Shown piece by piece: positions 39,620-48,559 of a stretch of 48,585 bases of DNA. Source of the stretch: Perlabentimonas sp964490015 (lineage in GTDB: Bacteria; Bacteroidota; Bacteroidia; Bacteroidales; Tenuifilaceae). A program made the translations under genes and the position numbers. Below the pieces are notes generated by a model, which searched no databases, was not told where the DNA came from, and saw only the letters and a list, made by a program, of their open reading frames with translations. How positions within the stretch are numbered: the stretch's first letter is position 1; the number at the start of each line of letters is the position of its first letter. The DNA lies in assembly GCA_964490015.1 (NCBI GenBank), contig CAZBBA010000026.1, positions 1-48,585 on the forward strand. The letters run 5' to 3'.

Positions 39620-42615
39620 TCGCGTTGCCGGGGAACGGCTGTTATTCCTTCTTTAAGTATAACACCAGTTCTCTTTTGCCCATCAATAATTATTTCCAAG
39701 GGTTTTTGGGTTCTAACATGCCTAACCATTTCGGTTTCTGTTGCTGCTGCTATGTTGTCAAGATACTCACGGTCGATAAAACCCTCGTCCATATACTGGT
39801 TAACAGTTAGGTAGGCAACCTTGAATGATGTGAGGTTTTGAAAAAAATGTGTACCCTGACTAGGGTCAATTTTGTAGTTATCCTGTCCAGCCTCTACAAT
39901 AACTTTTGCCGCCGATATTTGCGGCCACTTAACGGGAATTCCCAACCAGCTATCGCTTGAGCCCCAGCGGCCAGGACCAATTAAAATGTAGTTTTTTTCC
40001 TGTTTCACAAAATCCTGATTAAGAACCTCTAGTTCCTCAGCAATTTTGTTTGTTTTGGCTGGATCGAAAGTATTGGATTTGATGTAAATTATATCATAAA
40101 TATCCTTGTAAATCCCGTTACCTAGCGCCGAAGGCGTTTGAAGAATCATATCACCCTTGTTGATTGCATTGAAATCGGTATTAATTAAATCTCGGTTCTC
40201 AACAATAGGGCGAATTTGAAGCATGCTAAAGATTTTTGGTTTGCCTGGGGGTGGATTTAGGTTTACCGCAAACTCAATTTCTACGGGGTTGTTCATTTCG
40301 AGTTGACCCATCTCTAGCAGATCCCGAAGAATCTCGGGCAAGGGAAACTGTTTATGTTTTAGTATGCCAGCAAAGCTGATGATTGGAACACCGCTTCCAC
40401 TAAAACCATCATAAATACTATGGTTATCGTGATCGAATGTGGATCCTGCCAGCGTAAGGGTTCCATCGGGAAAGGCATCTTTAATGCTAAGCTCCAGTAG
40501 GTTTATGTCGTCGTTTGTTGAGGGGACAAAGCTTGTTGGTCGCAGGTCGAGGGCGTTGAAGGTTTTTTGCGTTTCCTTAATCGCCATTTCGGGCGATGAG
40601 AATTGAAGCAGCTTTTTGGGGTACTTAGGCGAAAACCGTAGCGAGGGTTTTCCTCCAACTACATGCTTACCCAGCCCAAGAGCAATACTGGCAATGCCTT
40701 CGGCAGGTTTTTCTGGTTCAATTGGGTAGAAGTTGATCGATCGGGCAACTCCCGAGATATTTGGGTAAAATCTATCGTCGTAAGCAGTTCCGGTAACCTC
40801 CTGCAAAACGATAGCCATCCGTTCCTCGCTAATCACGTTGTGCGTTGCCAACATGTAGGCTTTACTCTCCTTGTAGTATACCGATGCGTAAACGCATTTT
40901 ATGGCCTGGCTCAACAGCTCCAGCATTTGCGATGCGCTTTCCTTAACGTTGGGAACCATGTAGGTTGAGTAAATTCCTGCAAAAGGTTGGTAGTGCGAGT
41001 CCTCGAGCAGGCTCGATGAGCGTATGGCTAAAGGGTTTCGGGCAACAGCTATAAAAGCATACAAGTCTTTATGGATTCGAACAGGCAGCGATGCATTAAG
41101 GAAGTGTCGTAGAATCTCCTCATCGCTAGCATCGGATAGGGCAACACCGAAGAGGTTGTTGATTTCCATAAACTCATCGAAAACATCGGTGCAAATAACA
41201 ACCGTTCGGGGAATGGTTACCACAACACCATCGTAGCGGTGCATTAGGTAGTTACGCTTAATTACCTGGTCGATAAATGCCAGACCTCTGCCTTTCCCAC
41301 CCAATGAGCCATCGCCAATGCGCGAGAAGATTTGATACTCATCATAGCTGTCGCGATAAAACTTGGCAATTATGCCTCTGCCCTTACTCTGTCGATAGCG
41401 GTCGATGGTATCGAATATAAAACGGCGAACCTCATCGAGGTTGTCGAAATCGTCGGCGATTATATACTTAAAAATATCGGCAATGGGAAATAGCGCCCTG
41501 GCTGTGAGCCATTTGGCAAAGTGATTCCGCTTTATATGATAGGCAAGAGAGTCGTCGGGAATTTGAAAAATAATATCCTGGAGCGAGCGTAAATCCCCAG
41601 CACGGAATATTTCGCGACCCGAGGAGGGCTCAACAAATACAAAATCGCCAAAGGCGAAGTATTTCACCACAAAATCTTGCAGTTCAATGGAGAGGGTTTT
41701 GGAGTACTTATGAATAAACCCTACCTTAAGCTGCTTGGCAATAAGCTGATTATTAATATCGGACGACTGAAGCAGGATGGGCATAAATGGATTATCGGCC
41801 TTAACCATCTCAACAAGTTTTACTCCTGCTCGCTGTAGCATCTGCCCCCTGTGCGGATAACTCATATCGCTGATAATCCCCAAAATATTATGCTTGTATT
41901 TATGGTAAAGGGTTTCGGCCTGCTCAAAGTTGCGTGCAAGGAGTATTTTGGGTCGGCCACGCATGCGGAGCATTTTCTGGTGCTCGTTTAAACCTTCGGT
42001 CATAAACTCCTTGCTTTGAGTAAAGATAATCCGGTATAGATTGGGCAGATAAGCCGAGTAGTAGCGAACCGAATCCTCCACCAGAAGTATTACCTGAACC
42101 CCGATCCTATTTACATCATGCTCGGCATTCATGTTGTCCTCAATAAGCTTAATAATGGCCAGCATTATTTGGGCATTGCCCAGCCAGGAGAAAACATAGT
42201 CGATTGCGCTCAGATCCTCGCGGCTTAGCTTTAGGGAGACTTCGCGCGAGAAAGGGGTAAGGACAACAATGGGTTTTTCGGGGTAAATCGATTTAATTTT
42301 TTTGGCGAGGCTAAACGGATCCATTCCCTCCACGTTGAGCATGGTGATAATTAGATCGATGGGTTTGCTCTCGAGCATGGTAAAGGCTTCGGTGGCCGAT
42401 GTTACCTGAAAAAACTTGGGAGGATACCGTAGGTTTAGGTTTATGTACTCGTTGAAAATTTGCTCCTCAATCCGGCCATCCTCTTCGAGTAAAAAGGCAT
42501 CGTACTTGCTGCAGATTAGCAGTACATTCAGAATACGGCGCTTCATTAGCAGGTCGAAGGCGGTTTCGGCAAAGTAGTATTTCCCGGCGTTTATATCTGG
42601 AGTGGTTGGAACCAT
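39616..42615 (-). CDS. Receiver-like / PEP-pyruvate-binding ATP-grasp protein, paralogue 1
   Basis: 999 residues, soluble. Receiver-like domain 1 (about 28-160) is degenerate: the phospho-acceptor region reads IDLIITMLNVEGMDP with Met in place of Asp. Receiver-like domain 2 (about 175-330) keeps VILLVEDS and IISDMSYP, so it may be phosphorylated. An ATP-grasp domain of the PPDK/PEP-synthase N-terminal type follows: GSLGGKGRGLAFI, PLAIRSSSLLEDS, FAGIYSTY and late MLQIRPI. The usual swivelling phospho-His domain (TSHAA motif) and TIM barrel are absent. Instead there is a C-terminal domain with YILIGPGRWGSSDSWLGIP and a His at 923 (GTHFFQNL), both shared with paralogue 2. Function unknown. 64 bp after paralogue 2. 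Confidence 0.88.
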   Translation of the reverse strand: MVPTTPDINAGKYYFAETAFDLLMKRRILNVLLICSKYDAFLLEEDGRIEEQIFNEYINLNLRYPPKFFQVTSATEAFTMLESKPIDLIITMLNVEGMDPFSLAKKIKSIYPEKPIVVLTPFSREVSLKLSREDLSAIDYVFSWLGNAQIMLAIIKLIEDNMNAEHDVNRIGVQVILLVEDSVRYYSAYLPNLYRIIFTQSKEFMTEGLNEHQKMLRMRGRPKILLARNFEQAETLYHKYKHNILGIISDMSYPHRGQMLQRAGVKLVEMVKADNPFMPILLQSSDINNQLIAKQLKVGFIHKYSKTLSIELQDFVVKYFAFGDFVFVEPSSGREIFRAGDLRSLQDIIFQIPDDSLAYHIKRNHFAKWLTARALFPIADIFKYIIADDFDNLDEVRRFIFDTIDRYRQSKGRGIIAKFYRDSYDEYQIFSRIGDGSLGGKGRGLAFIDQVIKRNYLMHRYDGVVVTIPRTVVICTDVFDEFMEINNLFGVALSDASDEEILRHFLNASLPVRIHKDLYAFIAVARNPLAIRSSSLLEDSHYQPFAGIYSTYMVPNVKESASQMLELLSQAIKCVYASVYYKESKAYMLATHNVISEERMAIVLQEVTGTAYDDRFYPNISGVARSINFYPIEPEKPAEGIASIALGLGKHVVGGKPSLRFSPKYPKKLLQFSSPEMAIKETQKTFNALDLRPTSFVPSTNDDINLLELSIKDAFPDGTLTLAGSTFDHDNHSIYDGFSGSGVPIISFAGILKHKQFPLPEILRDLLEMGQLEMNNPVEIEFAVNLNPPPGKPKIFSMLQIRPIVENRDLINTDFNAINKGDMILQTPSALGNGIYKDIYDIIYIKSNTFDPAKTNKIAEELEVLNQDFVKQEKNYILIGPGRWGSSDSWLGIPVKWPQISAAKVIVEAGQDNYKIDPSQGTHFFQNLTSFKVAYLTVNQYMDEGFIDREYLDNIAAATETEMVRHVRTQKPLEIIIDGQKRTGVILKEGITAVPRQRD

Positions 42616-42653
42616 TTATTGGAATTGAAAAATAAACATTAAATCCTGAACTT

Positions 42654-42674
42654 TAAACTCTAAACTCTAAACTC
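42654..42674. repeat. Heptamer array TAAACTC between the paralogues
   Basis: Three exact TAAACTC units, preceded by a degenerate TGAACTT at 42647-42653. It fills much of the 64-bp gap between the two large paralogous genes and starts about 5 bp past the stop of the upstream one. Confidence 0.8.
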
Positions 42675-42679
42675 TGTAA

Positions 42680-45600
42680 CTATTGGTCTTCCATGGTAAT
42701 TAAAATAATTCGTTGTTTTCCATCCATTTGAATGGTCATCGATTTTGTAAAGTGTATATGCCTAAAGAATTGCGTTTCGGCTTGGGCAGGGAACTCATCC
42801 AGCTTATCCCACATAATTTTCGACTGGATGTCCCCATCCTGCACCGAGCAGTAGCCAACATTCATGCTGATCACGTTGTGAAAAAAGTGCGATCCCGAGG
42901 AGGCATCCAGCGGAAAATCATCGAAGCTGGTTTCCACAATTACCTTAGCATTCGAAATCTGAGGCCAAGTTACGGGAATTCCTATCCACCTGTCGCGCGT
43001 TCCCCATCGGCCTGGCCCAATTAGTATATACTTCCGACCCTTGTCGACCAGCTGTTTATTGATCTGCTCAATTTCGAGAGCCATTTCGGGAGTCATCGAT
43101 TTGTCGAAATTCTCTCGCCTGCAATACACAATGTCCGAAATATTATCAATTAGCCCATTGCCCATTCCGCAGTACGAAATAAGTAAAACTTTGGAGAAAT
43201 CGATGTTGTTGGGAAAAATTTTATACTCCTCGGTATTTCCTACCATTGGTTTTATCTGCAGTAAGAAGAAAGAGGCCTTGTAGTTTTTATCCTTGTTAAG
43301 GTCGATGGCAAACTCAATTTCGCAGGGCGAACCCAGAGCCTCCTCCACTACTTCGAGCACGGTTTGGATGGTTTGTGCCAGGGGGATGTAGTTGTACTTT
43401 AAAATATTGGCAAAATTAAGCACGCGAGGACCGGCTTGTGTAAGCCCGGGAGTGATGGTGTTGTTAAGTGGATTAAAAACCGATGCGCAATGTTTTATGG
43501 TGCCCTGCTCCTCGGCATCGTAGAGTTGCAACCGGGTTAACCCTGCCTCATCGCCATCCTTTAGAAGATCGATATCTCTACGATTAAGGTCAATGGCAAA
43601 GAACTCTGCCTGGGAGTTTTTTACCAAATCGTTTGGTGTATAATTTTGTAGAGTAGGGTACTTTGGGCAGAACCGGTAGGCTTTTTCTCCCTCAACCACG
43701 TACTTGCCAAGTCCAAGGGCTATAGTGGCAAAGCCATCTTCGGGTTTGATATGACCAAACGGGTAGTAGTTGAACGATTGGGCAACACCGCTAATATGCG
43801 GGTAGTAGTAATCGCCAAATCGATTTCCCACCACCTCCTGAATAATCACGGCCATCTTCTCATCCTCTATCTTAAAATTTACGGCTTTAATATAGTTGCG
43901 CGCCGTATCGGAGAAAACCGATGCAAAAACCAGCTTTATGGCGTCCATAGTTTGCTTAAGCCGCACATCGGGGTCGTGGTGGTTGTTAGGAACCAAGTAG
44001 GTTTCGAATATTCCCGCAAATGGTTGCATTAGAGAATCCTCAAGCAAACCCGATGATCGAATGGCCAACGGACGGTAGTAAATCTGCAGCAACCGTTGAA
44101 GACGGGAAATAAGCTGATCGGACAGCTCGGCTTCCAGAAATAGCTGCTTAATTTTTTGGTAATTGGTTTCGCAAAAAACCTTTTCGTACAGCCCATTGCG
44201 CTGCATAAAGCACTCGAACTCGTGTACCCCAATTATTGAAGTTCTTGGGCTGAATAAATTGATGTTGGGTACGTACTGCGATATTTCGAAAGTGTATAGC
44301 AGCGTGTTAATAAAGGAAAGGCCTCGGCCTTTGCCCCCGATTGATCCATCGGCCAGAGATACGATATTACTGGAGTCGACCTCCCATGCGGTATCAAAGC
44401 CCACAATCTTACCGCGACGTTTTTCCTGTCGATACTTTTTTAACGTGTTAAGCAGGTATTGCCTAATCTCCTCGGGCCCGCTAAAGTCGTTTATGCTTGA
44501 TGGGTGAATAATGCGGGCTACATTAATTTCGCCCCTGGCAGTGAGCCACAGCGAGAAGTGGTTTTTTTCGGCATGGAAAAGGATACTTTCACCGGGAATC
44601 TCGCGTAAACACTTCTCGAATTCCTCCATCGATGTGGCCGTGGCAATTGGCTGTCCAATCGCATTTTTAAATACAAAATCGCCAAACCCTAGATAGTTGC
44701 TTATAAAGCTTCGCAAATCCTGCATTAAGCTGTCGGAGTTCTTGTTGATAAATCCGATGTTCATCATCTCCTGTAAAAATGAGTCCGTTTGTGTTCCAGC
44801 AATCTTTTTACTGAGGATATTCACCTTCTCCTCGTTGCTCTGCTCGTACGATTGGATGATGACGGGTAGGTTTGGTAGCGATTTTCTGATTTCGGAGATT
44901 AAATTTATCCCAGCATTCTCGTCGAGTTTACCCCTGTGAAAAAATTTCACGTCGGAGATAACGCAGAGCATAAAATCCTTATACCGCTTAAAAATTTCCA
45001 TGGCCTCCTCGTAGGTACCGGTAAGCATAATCTTTGGGCGAATCCGGATGCGCAGCACCTTGTACAGGTCGTCGGTACTCACGTCATCAATAATCCTTCG
45101 GGTTTGCTCCAGAATGCTACTGTAAAGTAAGGGAACGTAACGAGAATAGTATCGGGGCGAGTCTTCAACAAGCAGAATAACACGGGTTAGCCCAATACGC
45201 GTATCGTTTTCGATATTCACCTTGTCCTCGAGGAGTTTTATCATGGAGAAGAAAATTTTGGGATCTCCATTCCATTCAAATACCTTGTCGATACTTTCGA
45301 GGGCGAGTAAATTTTTTTCCAAATCGTTGAGCACGGCCGAGTTGTTGACCAGCAGGTAAAGGGCTATGTAGTTATACTCGCCCTTAATCCGTTTGGCCAT
45401 TTCGAGCGGAGTTACCCTATCTGCACCCATCATGATGATCACCATGTTAAAGTGTTTCTCCTCCATCTTTGCAAGCGCCTCTTCAAGAGTCGAAACCCCC
45501 GTAATCCTAGGAACGCTGGTTAGGCTAAGCTTTGCGTACTCGCCCAGAATGTTGTCGGTAACTCTATCCTCCTTTTCGAGGCTGTAGGCGTCGTAAAGAT

Positions 45601-46183
45601 TGGCGATCAGCAAAATCTCCTTAACCTTAAAAGGCATTAGGTCGTGATAAATATCGCGGTCGAAGTTGTGCTGGTTGATGAATTTTTGAAGAAGTTTTTT
45701 TCCCGAGTGAGCACTTTCTGGTTCAATGGGGCGTTTGGAAACCTTTACCTCCTTTACAAAATCTTTTCCCTTTATCGAGTTAAGATATCCTGCAATAACG
45801 TTGCTGATGTTCTGAATTAAATCGCGCTCTTCCTTAAGGAATGGGCCCTCGTACTCATCGGGGAATTCGCGGGTGTAAAAAATCTCAATTTCGCCCCGTT
45901 CCCCATCAATTGTTGTAAATTCCTGCTTTTGTATCCATTGCGTTTCTTGAAATCCAGCAGAGGTGAACTCCATTTTTTGGAAACGTATTCGAGCAGTGGT
46001 GTACTGTGGGTATTGCCATGCGTCGGGGAGAATTAGGCATATTTGCCTAAGGGTTCCCTCAATAGTTCGACCCTCCTTGATAATTGACGTGGTTCGGTTT
46101 ATTGCGGCCAGCTCCTTTAGCCTTTCCTTGTTTTCTGCTAGCAGTTTGTAAAACTCCTCCTGGGGTGTGTTGCTGCTGCTCAT
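42680..46183 (-). CDS. GAF-like / receiver-like / PEP-pyruvate-binding ATP-grasp protein, paralogue 2
   Basis: 1167 residues. It has an extra N-terminal GAF-like sensor domain (about 10-140) of the kind that precedes sensor kinases: ICLILPDAWQYPQYTTARI, then GEIEIFYTREFPDEYEGPF and KEERDLIQNISNVIAGYL. Receiver-like domain 1 is degenerate (MVIIMMGADRVTP). Domain 2 keeps VILLVEDSPRYYS and CVISDVKFFHRG. The ATP-grasp region has GSIGGKGRGLSFI, PLAIRSSGLLEDS, FAGIFETY and LLQIKPM. The C-terminal domain repeats YILIGPGRWGTRDRWIGIP and has His1099 in GSHFFHNV. It is colinear with paralogue 1 and placed directly upstream, so the pair arose by duplication. Function unknown; sensing followed by nucleotide-dependent phosphotransfer is inferred. 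A complete promoter lies upstream. Confidence 0.88.
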   Translation of the reverse strand: MSSSNTPQEEFYKLLAENKERLKELAAINRTTSIIKEGRTIEGTLRQICLILPDAWQYPQYTTARIRFQKMEFTSAGFQETQWIQKQEFTTIDGERGEIEIFYTREFPDEYEGPFLKEERDLIQNISNVIAGYLNSIKGKDFVKEVKVSKRPIEPESAHSGKKLLQKFINQHNFDRDIYHDLMPFKVKEILLIANLYDAYSLEKEDRVTDNILGEYAKLSLTSVPRITGVSTLEEALAKMEEKHFNMVIIMMGADRVTPLEMAKRIKGEYNYIALYLLVNNSAVLNDLEKNLLALESIDKVFEWNGDPKIFFSMIKLLEDKVNIENDTRIGLTRVILLVEDSPRYYSRYVPLLYSSILEQTRRIIDDVSTDDLYKVLRIRIRPKIMLTGTYEEAMEIFKRYKDFMLCVISDVKFFHRGKLDENAGINLISEIRKSLPNLPVIIQSYEQSNEEKVNILSKKIAGTQTDSFLQEMMNIGFINKNSDSLMQDLRSFISNYLGFGDFVFKNAIGQPIATATSMEEFEKCLREIPGESILFHAEKNHFSLWLTARGEINVARIIHPSSINDFSGPEEIRQYLLNTLKKYRQEKRRGKIVGFDTAWEVDSSNIVSLADGSIGGKGRGLSFINTLLYTFEISQYVPNINLFSPRTSIIGVHEFECFMQRNGLYEKVFCETNYQKIKQLFLEAELSDQLISRLQRLLQIYYRPLAIRSSGLLEDSLMQPFAGIFETYLVPNNHHDPDVRLKQTMDAIKLVFASVFSDTARNYIKAVNFKIEDEKMAVIIQEVVGNRFGDYYYPHISGVAQSFNYYPFGHIKPEDGFATIALGLGKYVVEGEKAYRFCPKYPTLQNYTPNDLVKNSQAEFFAIDLNRRDIDLLKDGDEAGLTRLQLYDAEEQGTIKHCASVFNPLNNTITPGLTQAGPRVLNFANILKYNYIPLAQTIQTVLEVVEEALGSPCEIEFAIDLNKDKNYKASFFLLQIKPMVGNTEEYKIFPNNIDFSKVLLISYCGMGNGLIDNISDIVYCRRENFDKSMTPEMALEIEQINKQLVDKGRKYILIGPGRWGTRDRWIGIPVTWPQISNAKVIVETSFDDFPLDASSGSHFFHNVISMNVGYCSVQDGDIQSKIMWDKLDEFPAQAETQFFRHIHFTKSMTIQMDGKQRIILITMEDQ

Positions 46184-46236
46184 GACTCAATTGCTTTTGG
46201 GTTTGGGTGAAAGCGAGTTGGTGACTACCTAAATCG

Positions 46237-46264
46237 CAAAATTACATAACTCTCAACCAACCAA
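46237..46264 (-). promoter_or_regulatory. Promoter of the ATP-grasp paralogue pair
   Basis: On the minus strand TTG (46262-46264), a 17-bp spacer and TAATTTTG (46237-46244). It matches TTG-N17-23-TAnnTTTG, 53 bp before the start codon of the 1167-residue gene. Confidence 0.45.
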
Positions 46265-46469
46265 TTTACACCCTTTTTTTGTTAGCACCAATTTGCAATA
46301 GGGTAATTCCGTGTTTTACGGATAAGGTATAGGTAATTCTCTTAATCTAGCACTAAGTAAATGGCTGAAATTGAGGCCCTATAGATACTTCGAATCTTAT
46401 TTAAGGGTAACTTGAACGCAAATTTAGTTCCATTGATTCAGCATTTTCTTAAACCTTAAAAGTTGCACT

Positions 46470-47825
46470 ATGAAAAATCCAGCTCAAGAAGAAAAGGTGA
46501 ACAAGTTTATGGCATACATTATTGCCAAGAACCCCGCCGAACTCGAATTCCACCAGGCAGTAAGGGAAGTTGTTGAAAGTATAATTCCCTACATTGAGGA
46601 AAACCCAATTTACACAGAGGAGCGAATCCTTGAACGCATCTGCGAACCCGAACGCGTTATGATTTTCCGTGTCCCTTGGATAGATGATAAAGGAGTAATA
46701 CAGGTTAACCGAGGCTTTCGTATACAAATGAACAGCGCTATTGGACCCTACAAAGGGGGATTAAGGTTTCACCCAACCGTGAACTTGGGTATTCTAAAGT
46801 TTTTAGCATTTGAGCAGGTATTCAAAAATAGCCTTACCTCACTACCTATGGGTGGAGGAAAAGGTGGTTCCGATTTCGACCCTAAAGGTAAAAGCGATAA
46901 GGAGGTGATGCGGTTCTGCCAGAGTTTTATGACTGAGCTCTGCAAGCACATTGGCGCCGATACCGACGTGCCAGCCGGAGATATTGGAGTTGGTGGCCGT
47001 GAGGTTGGCTTTATGTTTGGACAGTACAAGCGGATTCGCAATGAGTTTACCGGTGTTCTAACCGGAAAAGGCATAAATTGGGGTGGCTCGCTTATACGGC
47101 CCGAGGCAACTGGCTACGGTACCGTATACTTTGCCGAGGAGATGCTTAAAACCAGAGGTGAGAGTTTTAAAGGAAAAATTGTTACCGTTTCTGGGTCGGG
47201 CAACGTGGCTCAGTATGCAGTTGAAAAGGCATCGGAACTTGGCGGTAAAGTGGTTACCCTGTCCGATTCCGAGGGCTTTATTTACGATCCTCATGGAATC
47301 GATCCCGAGAAATTAAAGTATGTTATGTGGCTTAAGAACGAGAAGCGTGGTCGGATTAAGGAGTATGCCGAGAAGTATAACTGCGATTATTTCCCCGGCG
47401 AACGACCATGGGGCATTAAGTGCGATGTGGCACTACCCTGTGCAACTCAGAATGAGATAAACGGTGAGGAGGCCAAAACTCTGGTTAAAAACGGATGTAT
47501 TTGCGTATCCGAGGGCGCTAATATGCCATCGGTACCCGAGGCCGTGGAGGTTTTCTTGGCAACCAAAATTCTTTTTGGTCCAGGAAAAGCGGCCAATGCT
47601 GGCGGTGTGGCCACATCGGGTTTGGAGATGTCTCAGAACTCCATGCGGCTTGCTTGGACACGCGAGGAGGTTGATGCCCGCCTAAAAACCATTATGGTGA
47701 ATATCCATAAAACCTGCCAGAAGTATGGAACCAAGGAGGATGGGTTTATTAACTATGTAGATGGGGCAAATATTGGTGGCTTTGTTAAAGTGGCCGATTC
47801 GATGATTGCTCAAGGAGCAGTATAA
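46470..47825 (+). CDS. gdhA: Glutamate dehydrogenase, NADP-type
   Basis: 451 residues, the hexameric class I length. Substrate-binding motifs GPYKGGLRFHP (92-102) and PMGGGKGGSDFDPKGK with catalytic Lys131, and the catalytic Asp171 in VPAGDIGVGGREVG. The Rossmann motif is VSGSGNVAQYA (about 242-252), followed by the LSDSEGF segment whose Ser after the Asp favours NADPH. It assimilates ammonia by reductive amination of 2-oxoglutarate. It has its own terminator. No clear TAnnTTTG box was found before it. Confidence 0.96.
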   Translation: MKNPAQEEKVNKFMAYIIAKNPAELEFHQAVREVVESIIPYIEENPIYTEERILERICEPERVMIFRVPWIDDKGVIQVNRGFRIQMNSAIGPYKGGLRFHPTVNLGILKFLAFEQVFKNSLTSLPMGGGKGGSDFDPKGKSDKEVMRFCQSFMTELCKHIGADTDVPAGDIGVGGREVGFMFGQYKRIRNEFTGVLTGKGINWGGSLIRPEATGYGTVYFAEEMLKTRGESFKGKIVTVSGSGNVAQYAVEKASELGGKVVTLSDSEGFIYDPHGIDPEKLKYVMWLKNEKRGRIKEYAEKYNCDYFPGERPWGIKCDVALPCATQNEINGEEAKTLVKNGCICVSEGANMPSVPEAVEVFLATKILFGPGKAANAGGVATSGLEMSQNSMRLAWTREEVDARLKTIMVNIHKTCQKYGTKEDGFINYVDGANIGGFVKVADSMIAQGAV

Positions 47826-47859
47826 TCAGCATGGTTCTACTAGTTGTTCAGTAATTGTT

Positions 47860-47900
47860 GCTGGTCGGTTTGCATAAGTGCGTACCGACCAGCTTGTTTT
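47860..47900 (+). terminator. Terminator after gdhA
   Basis: A perfect 10-bp stem GCTGGTCGGT / ACCGACCAGC (47860-47869 / 47884-47893) with a 14-base loop, then TTGTTTT. Confidence 0.8.
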
Positions 47901-47964
47901 GCCAGTGGCAATTAATTTATACTCATTCCAGTGTTTTTTGCAATCGCAGTAAGGCAATAATTGC

Positions 47965-47972
47965 TATTTTTG
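47965..47972 (+). promoter_or_regulatory. Minus-7 box before the NuoE-like gene
   Basis: TATTTTTG matches TAnnTTTG, 45 bp before the ATG at 48018. A TTTG at 47937-47940 lies 24 bp upstream. Confidence 0.4.
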
Positions 47973-48017
47973 ATTTTTAGTAATTGTCACAAAATTATTC
48001 CCACTTAATTGCACACT

Positions 48018-48542
48018 ATGCGTGTTCAAAGAATTCAGCCAAACGTAATTGCAGCTCCATTGAGCAGTTCAGTTGACTTAAGTTTGCTTAATACCCTAAT
48101 CGAAAAGTACAAAGGTAAGAAAGGTAGCCTAATCCCACTGCTACAGGGTGCTCAGAGCATTTATGGGTACATCCCCGAGGAGGCATTTCGTAAGATATCC
48201 GACGACACAGGCCTTAGCCTAAGCGACATGTATGGTGTGGCAACCTTCTATGCTCAGTTTAGGCTTAAGCCAGCCGGAAAACACATTATTAAGGTCTGTC
48301 ACGGTACCGCATGTCATGTCCAAAATGCCGATTCTATTACCGATGCTATCAAGGAAGCGCTTAACGTAAAAGATGGCGAAACCACACCCGATAGGCTTTT
48401 CACCCTCGAATCGGTTGCCTGCCTGGGTTGCTGCTCTCTGGCTCCGGTAATGATGATTGGCGAGGAAACCTACGGCAAGTTAACCGGTGCCAGCGCAGTA
48501 AAGGTTATTAAGGATATAAAGATACAGGAATTAGAACGCTGA
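48018..48542 (+). CDS. NuoE/HndA-type [2Fe-2S] thioredoxin-like subunit
   Basis: 174 residues from ATG 48018 (TTG 48009 is possible). A helical N-terminal part (LLNTLIEKYKGKKGSLIPLL, IYGYIPEEAFRKI) precedes the thioredoxin-like domain with the four cluster ligands Cys94-x4-Cys99 (CHGTAC) and Cys135-x3-Cys139 (CLGCC). This is the 24-kDa NADH dehydrogenase subunit (NuoE) or the equivalent subunit of NAD(P)-reducing or electron-bifurcating [FeFe] hydrogenases (HndA/HydC). The next genes, which would decide between them, are outside the window. It is probably the first gene of its operon. Confidence 0.9.
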   Translation: MRVQRIQPNVIAAPLSSSVDLSLLNTLIEKYKGKKGSLIPLLQGAQSIYGYIPEEAFRKISDDTGLSLSDMYGVATFYAQFRLKPAGKHIIKVCHGTACHVQNADSITDAIKEALNVKDGETTPDRLFTLESVACLGCCSLAPVMMIGEETYGKLTGASAVKVIKDIKIQELER

Positions 48543-48559
48543 TTACACAGATTAAATTG

